Source: Pyronema omphalodes (taxonomy: Eukaryota; Ascomycota; Pezizomycetes; Pezizales; Pyronemataceae). Taken from it: 64,000 nucleotides of DNA. This document shows positions 45,669-57,013 of the stretch, in pieces. The notes beneath the pieces were generated by a model. The model ran no database searches. It saw only the letters and a program-made list of their open reading frames with translations, and had not been told where the DNA came from. Position 1 is the stretch's first letter; each line of letters begins with the position of its first letter. The DNA lies in the NCBI GenBank assembly GCA_024516155.1, contig JAJJXM010000075.1, positions 186,001 through 250,000 on the forward strand, written 5' to 3'. Both the position numbers and the translations under genes were made by a program.

Positions 45669-45701
45669 TCCATCAACAGCCTGATGGCTCTGTTGTTGGA
45701 C
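45656..45701 (+). promoter_or_regulatory. Programmed -1 frameshift signal, Gypsy D
   Basis: G GGA AAA at 45656-45662 in gag phase, spacer GAGTA, then GTCCATCAACAG (45668-45679) pairing with CTGTTGTTGGAC (45690-45701), 11 of 12 positions, 10-base loop. The -1 frame is pol. Confidence 0.8.
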
Positions 45702-48700
45702 CAGCCCCTGCCTCGTCTTTCGTTTCATCTCAGGAAATCGTTTATGTATCCGCTAGTTCTTTGTCAAGTAAACAAGAAAACGAATTGGATGGGAATCATT
45801 TGGTCGTGCCATGTACACTAACTGAACACAATACCAAAATCAATACTCATGCTCTCGTAGACTGCGGATGCACAGGAATTTCCTTCATGAACGAAGACTT
45901 CGCACGCCAACACAACTTCCCCCGTTATCAATTAAAAAACCCCAAAATGGTTGAAGTAATTGATGGTCGACCTATTTCATCAGGAGACATCACCGAATAC
46001 GTTGAAGTCGAATGTACAATAGGAGACCATCATGAATTACTAACTGCCTACGTTACTCGGCTTGGTCATTATCCCCTCGTTTTAGGAATCCCATGGCTTC
46101 GTAAACACGATGTTACAATAAACTTCGCCGACAACGATATCAAATTCTCATCACCGAACTGCCTCCCCCACCGAACCACGTTAACACCCACACCTGTTAA
46201 GGGTATTGCTCCGAAACAACAGAATAAGATCTGTGCTATTTCAGCTACGACGTTTCGACGAATCGTAAACAATGCCAACAACCGTTACGGAAAAGTCGAA
46301 CAATTCTCCTTATCTTTGAATGAAATCACCACAGCTCTTCAACCAGAGAAAGAGGAACCGGATCTTAAGACTATTGTACCACCCGAATACCACCAGTACT
46401 TGGGAATCTTCGAGAAAGTCAATGCCGATAAGTTACCGCCCCATCGACCGTCGGATCACAAGATATCACTCGTCGATGGTTTTCAGCCTCCCTTCGGCCC
46501 CCTTTACTCCCTATCACGTCCAGAGTTGGAGGAATTGAAACGTTGGTTAGACCAAAACCTCACCAAAGGTTTCATCCGTGCTTCTTCATCCCCAGCGGCT
46601 GCTCCCATTCTTTTCGTAAAGAAAGGCGATGGTTCATTGCGTTTGGTGGTCGATTATCGTGGAATCAACGCCGGAACAATCAAGAATCGCTACCCTCTTC
46701 CCCTGATGCAGGATACCTTAATGAACCTTTCAAGAGCTAAGTGGTTCACTAAGCTCGACATTAGGGGAGCGTATAACTTAATACGTATGGCAAATGGGGA
46801 AGAATGGAAAACCGCTTTTCGTACCCGGTACGGATTATTCGAATCATTGGTTATGCCCTTCGGACTTACCAATGCCCCTGCAACGTTTCAGAACTTCATC
46901 AACGACGTACTGGCACCTTACCTTGTTCGATTCTGTACTGCCTATTTGAATGACACCCTGATCTATTCGGATAATCTCGAAGAACATAAACAACATGTTA
47001 AATTGATCCTCGAAGCATTCGAAAAAGCAGGGTTACATCTCAAACCTGAGAAATGGGAGTTCCATCAGAAGGAAGTAAAGTACTTGGGACTCATCATCAG
47101 TACAGAAGGAATAAAGATGGACCCTGAAAAGATTACTGCAGTTCGAGATTGGGAATCTCCCCGAAACCTCAAAGATGTTAGAGCGTTTTTGGGTTTTGCA
47201 AACTTTTATCGACGTTTCGTTAAGAACTATTCAAAAATAGTCCAACCTCTCACGTTACTCACACGTAACGGAGTTCCTTTCGTCTGGTCGGAATCCCAAC
47301 AACAGGCCTTTGAGGAATTGAAATCGACATTTACATCCGCCCCCGTTTTGGCTCGTTTCGACCCAGATCGGGATGTTATTGTCGAAACCGATGCTTCTGA
47401 TTATGTCTCTGCCGGGGTTCTTTCTCAATATGATGACGAAGGGATCTTACATCCTATTGCTTACTTCTCAAAGAAACATTCCCCCGCCGAATGTAATTAT
47501 GAGATATACGATAAAGAACTCATGGCTATCGTCCGGGCTTTCGAAGAATGGCGTCCCGAATTACAATCTGTTATTAACCCCATTCGAGTACTGTCCGATC
47601 ATAAGAATCTGGAATATTTTACTTCGACAAAGCTCTTGAACCGCCGTCAAGCCCGTTGGTCCCAGTTCTTGTCTCAGTTTAATTTTAAGATTGTTTACCG
47701 CCCTGGTACCGCAGGCGGTAAACCAGACGCACTGACTCGTCGATCCGGAGATCTGCCTAAAGAGGGGGATGAACGCTCCCTAGAGAACCACACAACGATC
47801 ATTAAGCCAGAGAATATCCTTCACGTTGCTGCTGTTACCCCCAGTAATCAACAAACAATAACGAATTCGCAACAAACCGTAATACCGGACCCACAACAAA
47901 CAAACCCCACCTTATCCCAGCTCTTCACGGAAGCCTACGAGAAAGACCCATTCCCTACTAAGGGCATTGAAATGCTAAACAATAACACTCGTTATTGTAA
48001 AGACATTACATAAGCTGAATGTACAGTAAACAATAACCGTTTACTCTACCGGGGATGTTTATGGGTCCCGAATTACGAACCTCTACGATTACACCTAATG
48101 CAACAACACCACGACTCTCCTACGGCTGGACACCCAGGTAGATCTAAAACATTAGAATACCTCTCAAGAACCTATACGTGGCCCCAGATGAGGACAGACG
48201 TGGAAAGATATATTCGAAATTGTCATACCTGCCAACGTTCGAAACCTACCAGACATGCCCCATTTGGTATCCTACGTCCACTACCTATTCCAGAAAGACC
48301 CTGGCAGGACATATCAATGGACTTCGTAACAGGATTACCATGGTCCAATGGGTGTGATGCAATTTGGGTAGTTGTGGATAGATTAACCAAAGAACGACAT
48401 CTGATTGCCTGTCGAACAGACATCGACGCAAAGGAATTATCGTCTTTGTTTATTACCCTCATCTTTCGATTGCATGGACTCCCTCTTACCATTATCTCTG
48501 ATCGAGGACCCCAATTCGCTGCTTTGTTTTGGAAGAATCTCTGTCGACGTTTGGGAATCGAGCCTCGATTATCTACGGCATTCCATCCCCAAACGGACGG
48601 TCAAACAGAACGAATGAACGCCATTATGGAACAATACCTCCGAGCCCACGTCAACTATCTTCAAGACGATTGGGCTGACTGGTTACCATTAGCGGAATTC

Positions 48701-49384
48701 GCTGCGAATAACCAAGCATCCGAGACAACGGGAACTTCCCCGTTCTTTGCTAATAAAGGATTCGACCCCCGTTGCCAATTCGATTTACTTCCAGCAGCTA
48801 CGAACGATGTAAACGATCGAGGGGCCCTCACAACTTCGAAAACCCTCGCCGAAATCCATAACCATTTACGAGCTGAAATCAATAGAGCTAATGTACGTTA
48901 TCAAGAGAATGCCGATAAACATCGACTCCCGTCACCGAATTATCAGCCCGGAGATCTGGTATGGATGAATGCCCGCAATTGGAAAACCCGTCGACCCTCC
49001 CGGAAATTAGACAACAAACGTTACGGACCCCTCAAGATTATCGCCAAAGTATCCCCCTATGCCTATCGATTAGAACTACCTCCGACAATGAAATGCCACA
49101 ACGTTCAACATGTTTCCCTATTGGAACCCGCTGCGAATGACCCCTACCCCGGTCAACAATCAGACCCACCACCTCCGGTGGAAATCGACGGTGAAGACGA
49201 ATACTTCATCGAAGCTATCCTCGACTCCCGAATTCACCGGAAGAAACTCCAGTATATGGTTAAATGGGTTGGATACGATATGCCCGATTGGGAACCCGCC
49301 GAACTCCATTCCGACAGTAAAGCCGTTGACGACTTTCATAAAAAGTACCCCAATAAACCGGGACCCCTCCCCAACTTATCTTAG
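45656..49384 (+). pseudogene. Gypsy D Pol, nonsense codon and altered RT active site
   Basis: Protease HALVDCGCTGISFM, RT LDIRGAYNLIRM, but the catalytic box reads YLNDTLIYS: the first Asp of YxDD is Asn. RNase H VETDASDYVSAG. A TAA at 48011-48013 interrupts the frame before the integrase. The same frame then continues to TAG 49382-49384: QHHDSPTAGHPGR to CHTCQR, MDFVTGLP, SDRGPQF, TDGQTERMN, and chromodomain FIEAILDSRIHRKKLQYMVKW. Both changes predict an inactive copy. Confidence 0.93.
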
Positions 49385-49423
49385 AAGTTACTTCGCCGGA
49401 GCTCAGTCCAAGAAGGGGGATCC

Positions 49424-50563
49424 TGTCACGGCTCGAGAATTATTACCTTCCCCCTCCTCGTCACTCATTCATCTATTATCATTCGCTTCATTATCCAGCA
49501 CTCGTTTGTTTATTTATTCCTATTATCCTTCGGTCTTCGATCATCACTCGTCACTCGCCTGGGTTAGGGTTACGCTCAATTCCCAAAATGTCAAAAAGGT
49601 CACGTGACCTACCCCCAGGGTTAGGGGTCAGCTCGGATCCCTTTTCGGAAATTCCATACCTACGGTCTACCGATCATCTTATCCGATTAGATAAGATCGG
49701 TCACGTGTTCTAATCAGTAGTAGATCAGTATGCACGCGCACGGGTCTACTAATGTGCGCACACGTGACTAGGGCTAGGGCACGATCATCTTATCGATAAG
49801 ATAAGATCTAGTCATGTGACCTTATCAGTATTGCACCATCTTTCCAATCGCAGCTGATCTGGATTCACGTGACTAGGGTTAGGGTTGCACCCGCACGCAC
49901 ACAAACTAGGGTTAGGTTTGTGACCGTACGCGCACAGCTACGGTTAGGGTTACGGACGCACGCGCACGATTAGGGTTACAGAACCGCGCGCGTGACTACG
50001 CTTAGGGTTACGCTAGCGCGCACGCGAAGTACGCTACCGCGCACGCGAGTTACGCTATCGCGCACGCGAGATACGCTAACGAGCGTGCGACGAGGCTGTG
50101 CACGCAAACACGCTAATTTGGTACGAATGCGTTAGCGCGTCTAGAACGCGCAACCGCGACCGCGTCGTTTACTTAGTTATTTTTCGGGAAAAATCTGCAA
50201 GTAGTGGCTCGGCGTGTAAGGAGGAAAAATTGTATATAAGAGGATTGTTTCTTTGTTTGTTTATTTTGTTTTTCTTTTCTCCTTACACAGTTATTTGTTT
50301 ATTTACAAATTCAAATACTTTGTCGAAATCTTTGTTTACGTCCTCGTCCTCGTTCCCGTCTTTGGATCTCTTTGTCCCTTGAAATCTTTGTTTATTTCCT
50401 TGAACTTCTAAACACAGAAAGTTTTTAAGTTGATGCTCGACACAGCTTAAGAGTTTCTAACGTTGAAGTTATTATAAGGTTATATCCATTGAACTCAAGA
50501 GTGAATAACTGAGAAGAGCCCTCAGGTTCTCCGTCAGCTATCTCTCCCTTGTTCGCCGTTACA
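49424..50563 (+). repeat. Gypsy D 3' LTR
   Basis: 1140 bp, preceded by purine run AAGAAGGGGGA. Same motifs as the 5' LTR, with about 13 differences, several inside the TTAGGG and GCGC motifs. TATA box 50233-50240. Confidence 0.93.
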
Positions 50564-50568
50564 GACTG

Positions 50569-52162
50569 CATGAATCAGGGCAACATCATAATTGGGAACC
50601 TCTCCACACCTTTGGTAAACCATCTTCTTGATAGCTGGTGTCATAGCCTCCCATATCACATTCCTAAACATAGGGCCCAGTGCTTCAACGCGCATATTCA
50701 GATCCTCCAACTTAGTGATATAATCATCGATATCACCATCGTATTGTAGTTCTGTAATGCGTTTGACATCCTTCTGAGCCTCCCTCTTATCCTCGAACCT
50801 TGTCTCAAATGCACTGGAAAATGCAGCCCAAGTATCCTTCAATTTCTGTTTCTGAATAGACTTCCTGCGCTCCTGGTGCCATGCTAAAGCCTTGTGGGTG
50901 AATAGACTACCAACCCACTTAACCTGCGCATCTTCATCAGGCCAGGATGTGGCATATGTTTCCACGTAATCCTGTACTGACATCCACCAGGCTCTAAGCA
51001 GAGTCTTGTCCTTTCCTGAGAAAAATTGAGGTGCCTTGAGTTCTGGCATCTTGGGTCTCTTTGGTGCATCTCTGGGTCCTTGGATCTTGTCGATAATGGA
51101 AGTGAGGAATCTTGTTGCATCCTCCTCAGCTTCTCTTTCTTCTCTAGTCTTTTGGCGAGGGGGCCTTTCTGGCTGTCTGGGTCTTCCTTGACCATCATCG
51201 GAGGGCTCAGGAGGGGGAATGGTAACCCTTCTTGTTGGAGGGCCATTGCCTCGTGCTCCATTTCCTCCTGCTGCTGGAGGGGGTGTGTCGTTTCTAGAGG
51301 GTGGTAGATTTGTGTCTACTGCCACCTGAAAAATGCTTGGGGAGACAGTTCTGCGTTGGGGTTCGTCCTGTACCGCATCCGCAAGTGACTGTGCATCGAT
51401 AGGTATGTTGTTGGCTGTCATGTCCATGACCCTTTGAATGACCTTATCGATAATCTCCTTCTTTTCATTTTCCCTTTCTGTCTCATACTCCAAAAGCCTT
51501 CGTTGCTGTTCTTGCTCATTGTGGGCTAAAAGACGGATTTGCTCGTCCCTTTGTTGGTCAGCCTGGTTCTTTGTGGCTGCCCAGCCTTCAACACCGAAGT
51601 TCCATCCTTGTTGATGGTTGGAGAATCCTTGGAGGTAATCATTGATGATCTGTACACCAATGTTGAGTTGTTGAACAGCCTGGTGGTTGGCTGTTTGCTT
51701 TTCTTGAGCGTCCGTGGCTAGTTCACCAAGGGCGTTCCAAACCTGAGAACTGAATTCATTGCTTGACTGGATGAGTCTAACAATGGCTGTTTGGTTGAGT
51801 TCTCTGTCGATGTCGCCTTGTCGAATAACAACATCGTAGGCATTTTGCATAATGCCTGACATTTCTTGGTACAGATTCTTGACGTTTTGCATATCGGTCT
51901 GTACAGAGACTCCTTCTTTCTTCAGGGCTTCAATCAATGCCTGCACATCTTGTTCAGTTGTCTCCATCCTGTCCACCATCTTGACGAACCATTCTGGAAG
52001 CTGGTCCCTGCTGACAGTGGTTCCCTGGCGAACTACAGCTTTACCAGCTGCAGAGAGTTGATCCCATGATTAAGGGCGATGGACTTCCACCATATCACCC
52101 ATGGAAACATCGTCATCGTGACGGGCTGCCGGGGATGCAGTGATTCTGCGGTAGGAGGACAT
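50569..52162 (-). pseudogene. Gypsy C Gag, N-terminal and capsid part, one nonsense codon
   Basis: ATG at 52162 (MSSYRRITASPAARH), then TAA at 52070-52072 in a coding-like context (HRP-stop-SWDQLSAAGK), best explained as CAA to TAA. The frame then runs open for about 500 codons: a long helical Gln/Glu-rich region (KTREEREAEEDATRFL), a Pro-rich linker (TIPPPEPSDDG), and a capsid part MPELKAPQFFSGKDKTLLRA to ITELQYDGDIDDYITKLEDL. Cut by Gypsy D at 50569 and continued in frame at 35634. Confidence 0.85.
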
Positions 52163-52271
52163 TGCTGAGGAGTAGGTGCTTTGTGAAATTGATCTTGCTT
52201 GCCCTAGAAGAGGGTCTTTTCGTTATCGTATCGATTAATAAACTTGGTAGCTTGTAGCCTTAAGTTTATAG
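52163..52271 (-). other. Gypsy C leader
   Basis: 109 bases between the 5' LTR and gag. No tRNA-3'-end type primer site recognised. Confidence 0.5.
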
Positions 52272-53680
52272 TGTGAACCTGGGCACAGCTTCGACTATGC
52301 AGAGGCTTATCCGATTGTATCTCTAGTGCTTCGTTCTCAGTGTTGACAGACACTTCGTTCCCAAGAACAGACAGACACTTCGTTCCCAAGAACTAATAGA
52401 GCTTATCCAAAGATAAAGCTAGGAAGAGAATTAATCGATCACAGGCGGAATAAACTTAAGGGTTGTCTTCGGAGGTATTCGTTGGTGATAATAGGTATCG
52501 TCGCGTAGAGGATCAAATGGTTGATGATGGAGGAGAGAGAGGGAAGACAAAGGCTCTTTTATAGACCTTCGTCTACAAGTTCGCCCAGACTTCCTAGGGA
52601 ACCAACTTCCAAACTGAGCCTAGGAGATAAGACAAGAGTCATTTCTGAGACGCATCTGCTGATAGATTGCATCATACGAAGTGCGTAATCATATTGATTA
52701 CTTGCTTGCATGATGCTTGCTATCGTCAGACTAATCCTTGACATTCCTCTCTGTACTACCACACCTTCCAATCAGGTGTCAGGGTTATGAGTCATATGGG
52801 AGGGCAACTCCGCTTGACTGCATAATGCATGAACTCCTCTGATAAATAACATGTGAGTCATTTATCTTGTGAGTCGTGCTATCATAGATCTCCCTAGAGA
52901 ATCTCGATTGCGAATGGAGGAATCTGACATCATAAGGCATCCATGCCCTACCGGAGTGGATCACTCCGACACATTCCTGTGTGATGTCATTATGGCTCCA
53001 CCTGCGCGCACTTGCGCGCAACCACACCCTGGTGTGGATGCAAATGCCGAGCTGTTTCTTGGTTGGTAGTCAATAGCCTAAGGGCGCGTCATATCGGTTC
53101 CACCAAACAGTTTCCTTGAGAGGGTTGCATGCTTATGGACGTCGTCTCATGCCCTAGCAATATTGACCCTTGTCCACAGCCCCACTCCTGTTTGCCGACT
53201 AGACTCTGCCTTATCTTCCTGGCTGACCATTCACCCAACTAAGTAACACCAGATGATTTCTTCGCACCGCTCTGCACATCTTTGGAACTCTCTTCCGATG
53301 CAGACCCCTTTGTAGCCGTGAACTTCCGAACACTCCTCAAGTATAAGGAGGTGTCCTTTCGTCTTCTTCTTCGTTCTCCGTCAGCGTCGTTCGTAGTTGC
53401 TCAAGGGTAAGTCGACACCCATGAGGTAAGTGCTCCCCAATCTCTTCTCTTCTGAATCCTCCCAAACTGACATTGAATAATAGTTGCGACGCCTCGGGCC
53501 GGGATCCTCGTGAGGTCCTATCGGAAAGTCACGAATCACGTGACGTGGCATGTCGGAGCTCCTCTGGGGGTTCCGGCCCGGGATACTAATCTGACTATTC
53601 ATTCTCTGTCGAGTTTGCCATATTCTCCATTGCGTTATATATGATACCGATTCTATCCTCACACATTTTAGGGTGTGACA
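52272..53680 (-). repeat. Gypsy C 5' LTR
   Basis: 1409 bp. On the minus strand it starts TGTCACACCCTAAAATG. It contains a GATAAG-type site and CACGTG (about 53536-53541). Confidence 0.92.
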
Positions 53681-53879
53681 GGTGCGGAGCGTTTTGCCAG
53701 GAGGGTTGGGAAGTCTTGGATATTGCGGACGTGGATTGTATGTCCAGTTCTGGGCGCAGTGGGGGCAGGCGGTTGGTTTTGAGGGGTGGGTTGCGGCGGG
53801 TAGAGGGACGGCGAGCTGGGGTCGGTGTAGGCGACGCGGTTTCTTCGTCGCTGACGTCAGTGTCAGTGTCGAGGGTCAT
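53681..53879 (-). pseudogene. LINE 1 ORF1, N-terminal segment
   Basis: ATG 53879: an acidic start (MTLDTDTDVSDEETAS), then Pro/Arg-rich. The frame reaching Gypsy C (53685) is not the one that continues at 29785. A neighbouring frame (PQNQPPAPTAPRTGHTIHV, then IQDFPTLLAKRSAPST) joins correctly, so a one-base change lies between about 53780 and 53830. Confidence 0.65.
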
Positions 53880-54316
53880 GTCGTCAATTGTTGTCGGTTG
53901 GGAGTGCGGCTCTGCGCTAGCGTGTTGGCTCGCGCTAAGGCTCGGCGTGCTGATTTTGTCGGGGGGAACGGGTTTTTTTGCGAGCGGCAGCAGAGCGTGG
54001 GGCCATGTCGCCGCGAAGGAGGTGGGAGGGGAGATTGAGGGAGCGATAGAGTTAAAGGGAAGAGAAGAGAAGACGAGTTCGAGCGAGTGGTTGTTGTTTT
54101 GTGGTTGTGGTGGGGTCGCGTTGTGCCTGTGCCGAGGGGCGTCTTCAGGGGCCGTGATTCTCTTTCACCTCGCTTGCGCGACGAAAAAGAGCGTGCCGGG
54201 TCTGGAGAGGCTTCGGGTAGGTAAATCGAGCGAGCTATTCAAGAATCCGCTCGAAAATCTGATGATTTCCGGGTGGTTGTTGAGATAGCTGGGGGGGGGG
54301 GTCGAACTCGGGGTAT
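53880..54316 (-). other. LINE 1 5' untranslated region
   Basis: GC-rich leader between the target duplication and ORF1, including a run of ten G on the plus strand at 54291-54300. Probably holds the internal promoter of the LINE, but no motif was recognised. Confidence 0.6.
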
Positions 54317-55310
54317 GCCCTTGGGGGTGAGGAACCAAATGACGGCAGGCTGACAAGTGGGAAAGCTACCTCTGACACTCCAAATCCTACCGTAGGAGGA
54401 CAGAGCCAAAAGATGATTCTGGCCCGCGGAGATCTGTAGAATTCGCTCGTTGGGGGCGGGGAATTGGATAGCCCGCGGTTTGCGGCTGGACCAGGCGGCT
54501 GCTCCATCGAGCGAGCCGGAGATGAGTACTGTGCCAGACAGAGTGAGGACAAATACACTGGACGATCTAAATACCAATGACGTCAGTTGTTTTTTTCCAT
54601 CTTCAAATGGTATGAAAAAACATAAACCAAAAGCAAGAAAAAAAAAGAAAAAAAAAAGAAAAAACAATGGGCCAACTAACCCGCTCTGAATGTCAACGAC
54701 GCCCTTACATCTCTTGTCTTCTACCTCTCTCGGGGAATAGCTGTTGAGCTTTTTGTTACGGATCAGGCGGCGGCCATCGTCGCTAAACAATAGCTGGGCG
54801 TCTTGTCCCCAACCGAAGAGACGACCGGTTGCTAGGGTCTTGAAAGCACCCTGCCAATCGCCGTCTATAGCGAAGCGGTCGATGTGCACATGGAAATTAT
54901 CCTGTACCGCCGCTTTCCAAAAGACGGCGTCGTTCGAGACAATTTTCCAGTGTTTCTACACCGGTGTTAGAGTTTACACGCTGATGGTACCATCGATCGA
55001 GATGAGGGGGTTGGGGTTGGAAATGAGGGAGTTTGAATAGCAAGGAGAGGTTTGGAATGGAGATGACGGGGTTGGAATTGATATGAGAGGGTTGGAATCA
55101 GGGCAGGAGCTTGCGATTGTCATCAGAAGTATGGTTGGTCATATGGGATACTTACGGACACTGCACTCAGCTGAGTGGCCGCCTTCCAACCTGCGTACTT
55201 GACGATCCGGAGCTTAAGCTCGTTGGCTGCGTGTGGAGTGATGTTAGTGATCAGAGCTTTTACACAGGAGTTAGAGGTTACAAACGCAGGTTCGAGATAT
55301 AATCAGTCAT
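54317..55310 (-). pseudogene. F-box/RCC1-repeat protein, N-terminal segment with four exons (1 of 3)
   Basis: ATG at 55310. Exon 1 55286-55310, exon 2 55156-55226, exon 3 54681-54955, exon 4 from 54566 to the LINE. The introns (59, 200 and 114 bases) have GT...AG ends and CTAAC-type branch sites. The joined start MTDYISNLPNELKLRIVKY, followed by AATQLSAVSKHWKIVSNDA and VFW, is a clear F-box. RCC1-like blades follow (GRLFGWGQDAQLLF, VFVLTLSGTVLISG, ILQISAGQNHLLALSSYGR). All segments add up to 1470 bases, 489 codons plus stop, with no break. Likely an SCF ubiquitin-ligase receptor of the yeast Saf1 kind. As assembled it cannot be made. Confidence 0.85.
54956..55155 (-). repeat. Repeat-bearing intron 2 of the F-box/RCC1 gene
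   Basis: The intron contains five or six imperfect copies of GGGTTGGAATGAG (plus strand, 55000-55103). It is flanked by donor GTAAGT at 55150-55155 and acceptor GTAG at 54956-54959. Confidence 0.6.
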
Positions 55311-57013
55311 TGTAGCTTATGTTGTCAAAGATTGAGGATAAAATAGATAAATTATGTCGTCAAAAATTGAGGATGGGCGTCAAGAAGGAAGAGAAGATGG
55401 CCGGGAGCACTGGGGCGCTCGAGTACATATGAGAAGTAGACCTGTGGTATGGTTAACGTTTGTCGGAACCAGTGGAGGAGTTATTTCGTCATACTGTAAC
55501 GTCTGGATGACGGTCGATGGTATCTGATAGCCGGAGAACCTTTCATTTCTACTCCTGTCGAGCTTGGCGGAGTGTACGCAAGTATTCCACGATCTTCCAG
55601 AGGTAATTCCTGTATCTGGTTAGCTGTATATTGACCATACTATACCACTCTCGATCATGAAGAAGGATAGTTACTATCTGTAGTATATGGAGAATATAGG
55701 TACGCGGGGCATATACGTCAAGGTGGGCCCCGTTTGCCATATTATCCATATACCGATCTTGAATGGCCGGATGGACTAGTTTCGCAACACCTTTGTGCTA
55801 TCGTCAGAACCAGTTCACAGTGGCGGCAAAAACGGAGCGCGAGAACATCTCAACTACATGGCGATCTAGAATAGCTTACTGTCAATAGTATTACCTGGTT
55901 TGATTGCGAGAAACCACCAGTAAACTGTGCACCAAGTCATTTTGACAAGCGCACTGCAGGTACCCGGTTCCACGGATCATGCAAAACTGATCTCACTGTT
56001 TTTCAGGGCATTAGAACTGTATCAGTCAACGGTGAACTGTCTGTTCATGTCACACGATCTACGATTTTACCCGTTAAACCGGGTATACCGTTGGGAGGTC
56101 TGGTCACTCCCCGTGGTGATTGGCTCCTTGCTACAACAGTTTCGAAGGAGGCCACTGGTACAGGATCTATGGAACAAAGCTCGTATGTTCTGTGATCGAA
56201 AAGATAGATAATATATTCAAATAAAATATCTAAAATTGTGGCTCAGTCTGTTCTTCTCCTCACTGCGGGTTTCGTGCATTTTTCCCTGCGACAATGAACC
56301 TCTAAAAAATGAAAAATAACAAAAAAACCGAGACAAAAAAAAAACGTGGAAAAAAAATTGAATGAAGAAAAAAAACATTGAAGAAACAAAAAACAAAAGC
56401 AAAACCAGAAACGAAACCTCAGCATCATGCGTTATCAAAGGCTGGCGTCATTCTGTCAAAACCCAAAAACCGTGAAGAGTGTTCCCAGCCGTCATTTCCA
56501 GTCGAACGCTTCCGCTAATACGTAGGAAAGATCAATGGAGTTCTTCCACTCATTGTGATGCCTGTTGGTGTCTCGATAGGGCGTTATTATACGCTTGTAA
56601 CCGAGCAAGTTGTTCCGTCAAGACTCAAAACAAGCGAAGCATAGGTCCCATGGACTACTCCTGACAATGACGGCGTCCGTTTATGTCCTGATAGAGAATT
56701 TTCACACGCCACCAACCGCTCAAACTGTTGCGTGGAGACTAAAAAACAAACGCAACGTAAATCAAGGCATCATACACTCTGGTGTAGGCCGGTTAATTGC
56801 TGCGAAAGCCGCACAGTGACGCTTTCCAGGCCCACAATTTCCTCCGGTAATCGCGAAACCCATATTGACTACAAGAAGTATCTGAGAACCAGCATCCCTC
56901 TCCTCAACCTTCTGATCTCCTTGGTAATATTCTTGACGTCCGAAAGCCCCCTTCACAGATTATCACCACACATCTTTTTCTACCGATTCTATTCTGAACA
57001 AAGTATCATCACC
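55311..57013. other. Intergenic region between two divergent genes
   Basis: Upstream regions of the F-box/RCC1 gene and elongin A. No convincing gene. At 55549-55790 there is weak resemblance to the inner end of the Gypsy C LTR (TTTGCCATATT, a TCCAT, then ATACCGAT), possibly an old LTR relic. An A-rich stretch lies at 56300-56410. The last 200 bases are pyrimidine-rich, as common before fungal start codons. Confidence 0.45.

Larger units (their letters stand above)
35635..50563 (+). mobile_element. Gypsy D: Ty3/Gypsy chromovirus, interrupted by Gypsy B2
   Basis: Plus strand, 1140-bp LTRs, duplication GACTG (35630-35634 and 50564-50568). About 7.4 kb without B2. Inserted in Gypsy C gag, whose frame is kept across the site. 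LTRs differ at about 13 sites. Pol has one nonsense codon and a mutated RT active site, so this copy looks dead. Confidence 0.95.
29786..53680 (-). mobile_element. Gypsy C: Ty3/Gypsy chromovirus, interrupted by Gypsy D
   Basis: Minus strand, 1409-bp LTRs, duplication GGTGC (29781-29785 and 53681-53685). About 9.0 kb without nested D. Inserted in LINE 1 ORF1. Several defects (two gag nonsense codons, one at the pol start, chromodomain out of frame). LTRs differ at about 16 sites by eye. Confidence 0.94.
17360..54316 (-). mobile_element. Full-length Tad-like non-LTR retrotransposon (LINE 1), interrupted by Gypsy A and Gypsy C
   Basis: Minus strand, 5' end at 54316 and 3' end at 17360, flanked by a 14-bp perfect duplication GCCCTTGGGGGTGA (17346-17359 and 54317-54330). 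Without the nested elements it is about 6.6 kb. ORF1 has CCHC knuckles. ORF2 has apurinic-type endonuclease, reverse transcriptase and a C-terminal RNase H, the Tad1-clade layout. It splits the host F-box/RCC1 gene in the same transcriptional direction. Confidence 0.93.

Noticed and set aside
53641..54288. 215-codon plus-strand frame over the LINE 1 5' end
   Set aside because: Antisense of the LINE leader and ORF1 start. Composition-driven.
55549..55790. Old solo LTR related to Gypsy C
   Set aside because: Only short, interrupted matches to the LTR end are visible by eye. Not enough to call without an alignment.
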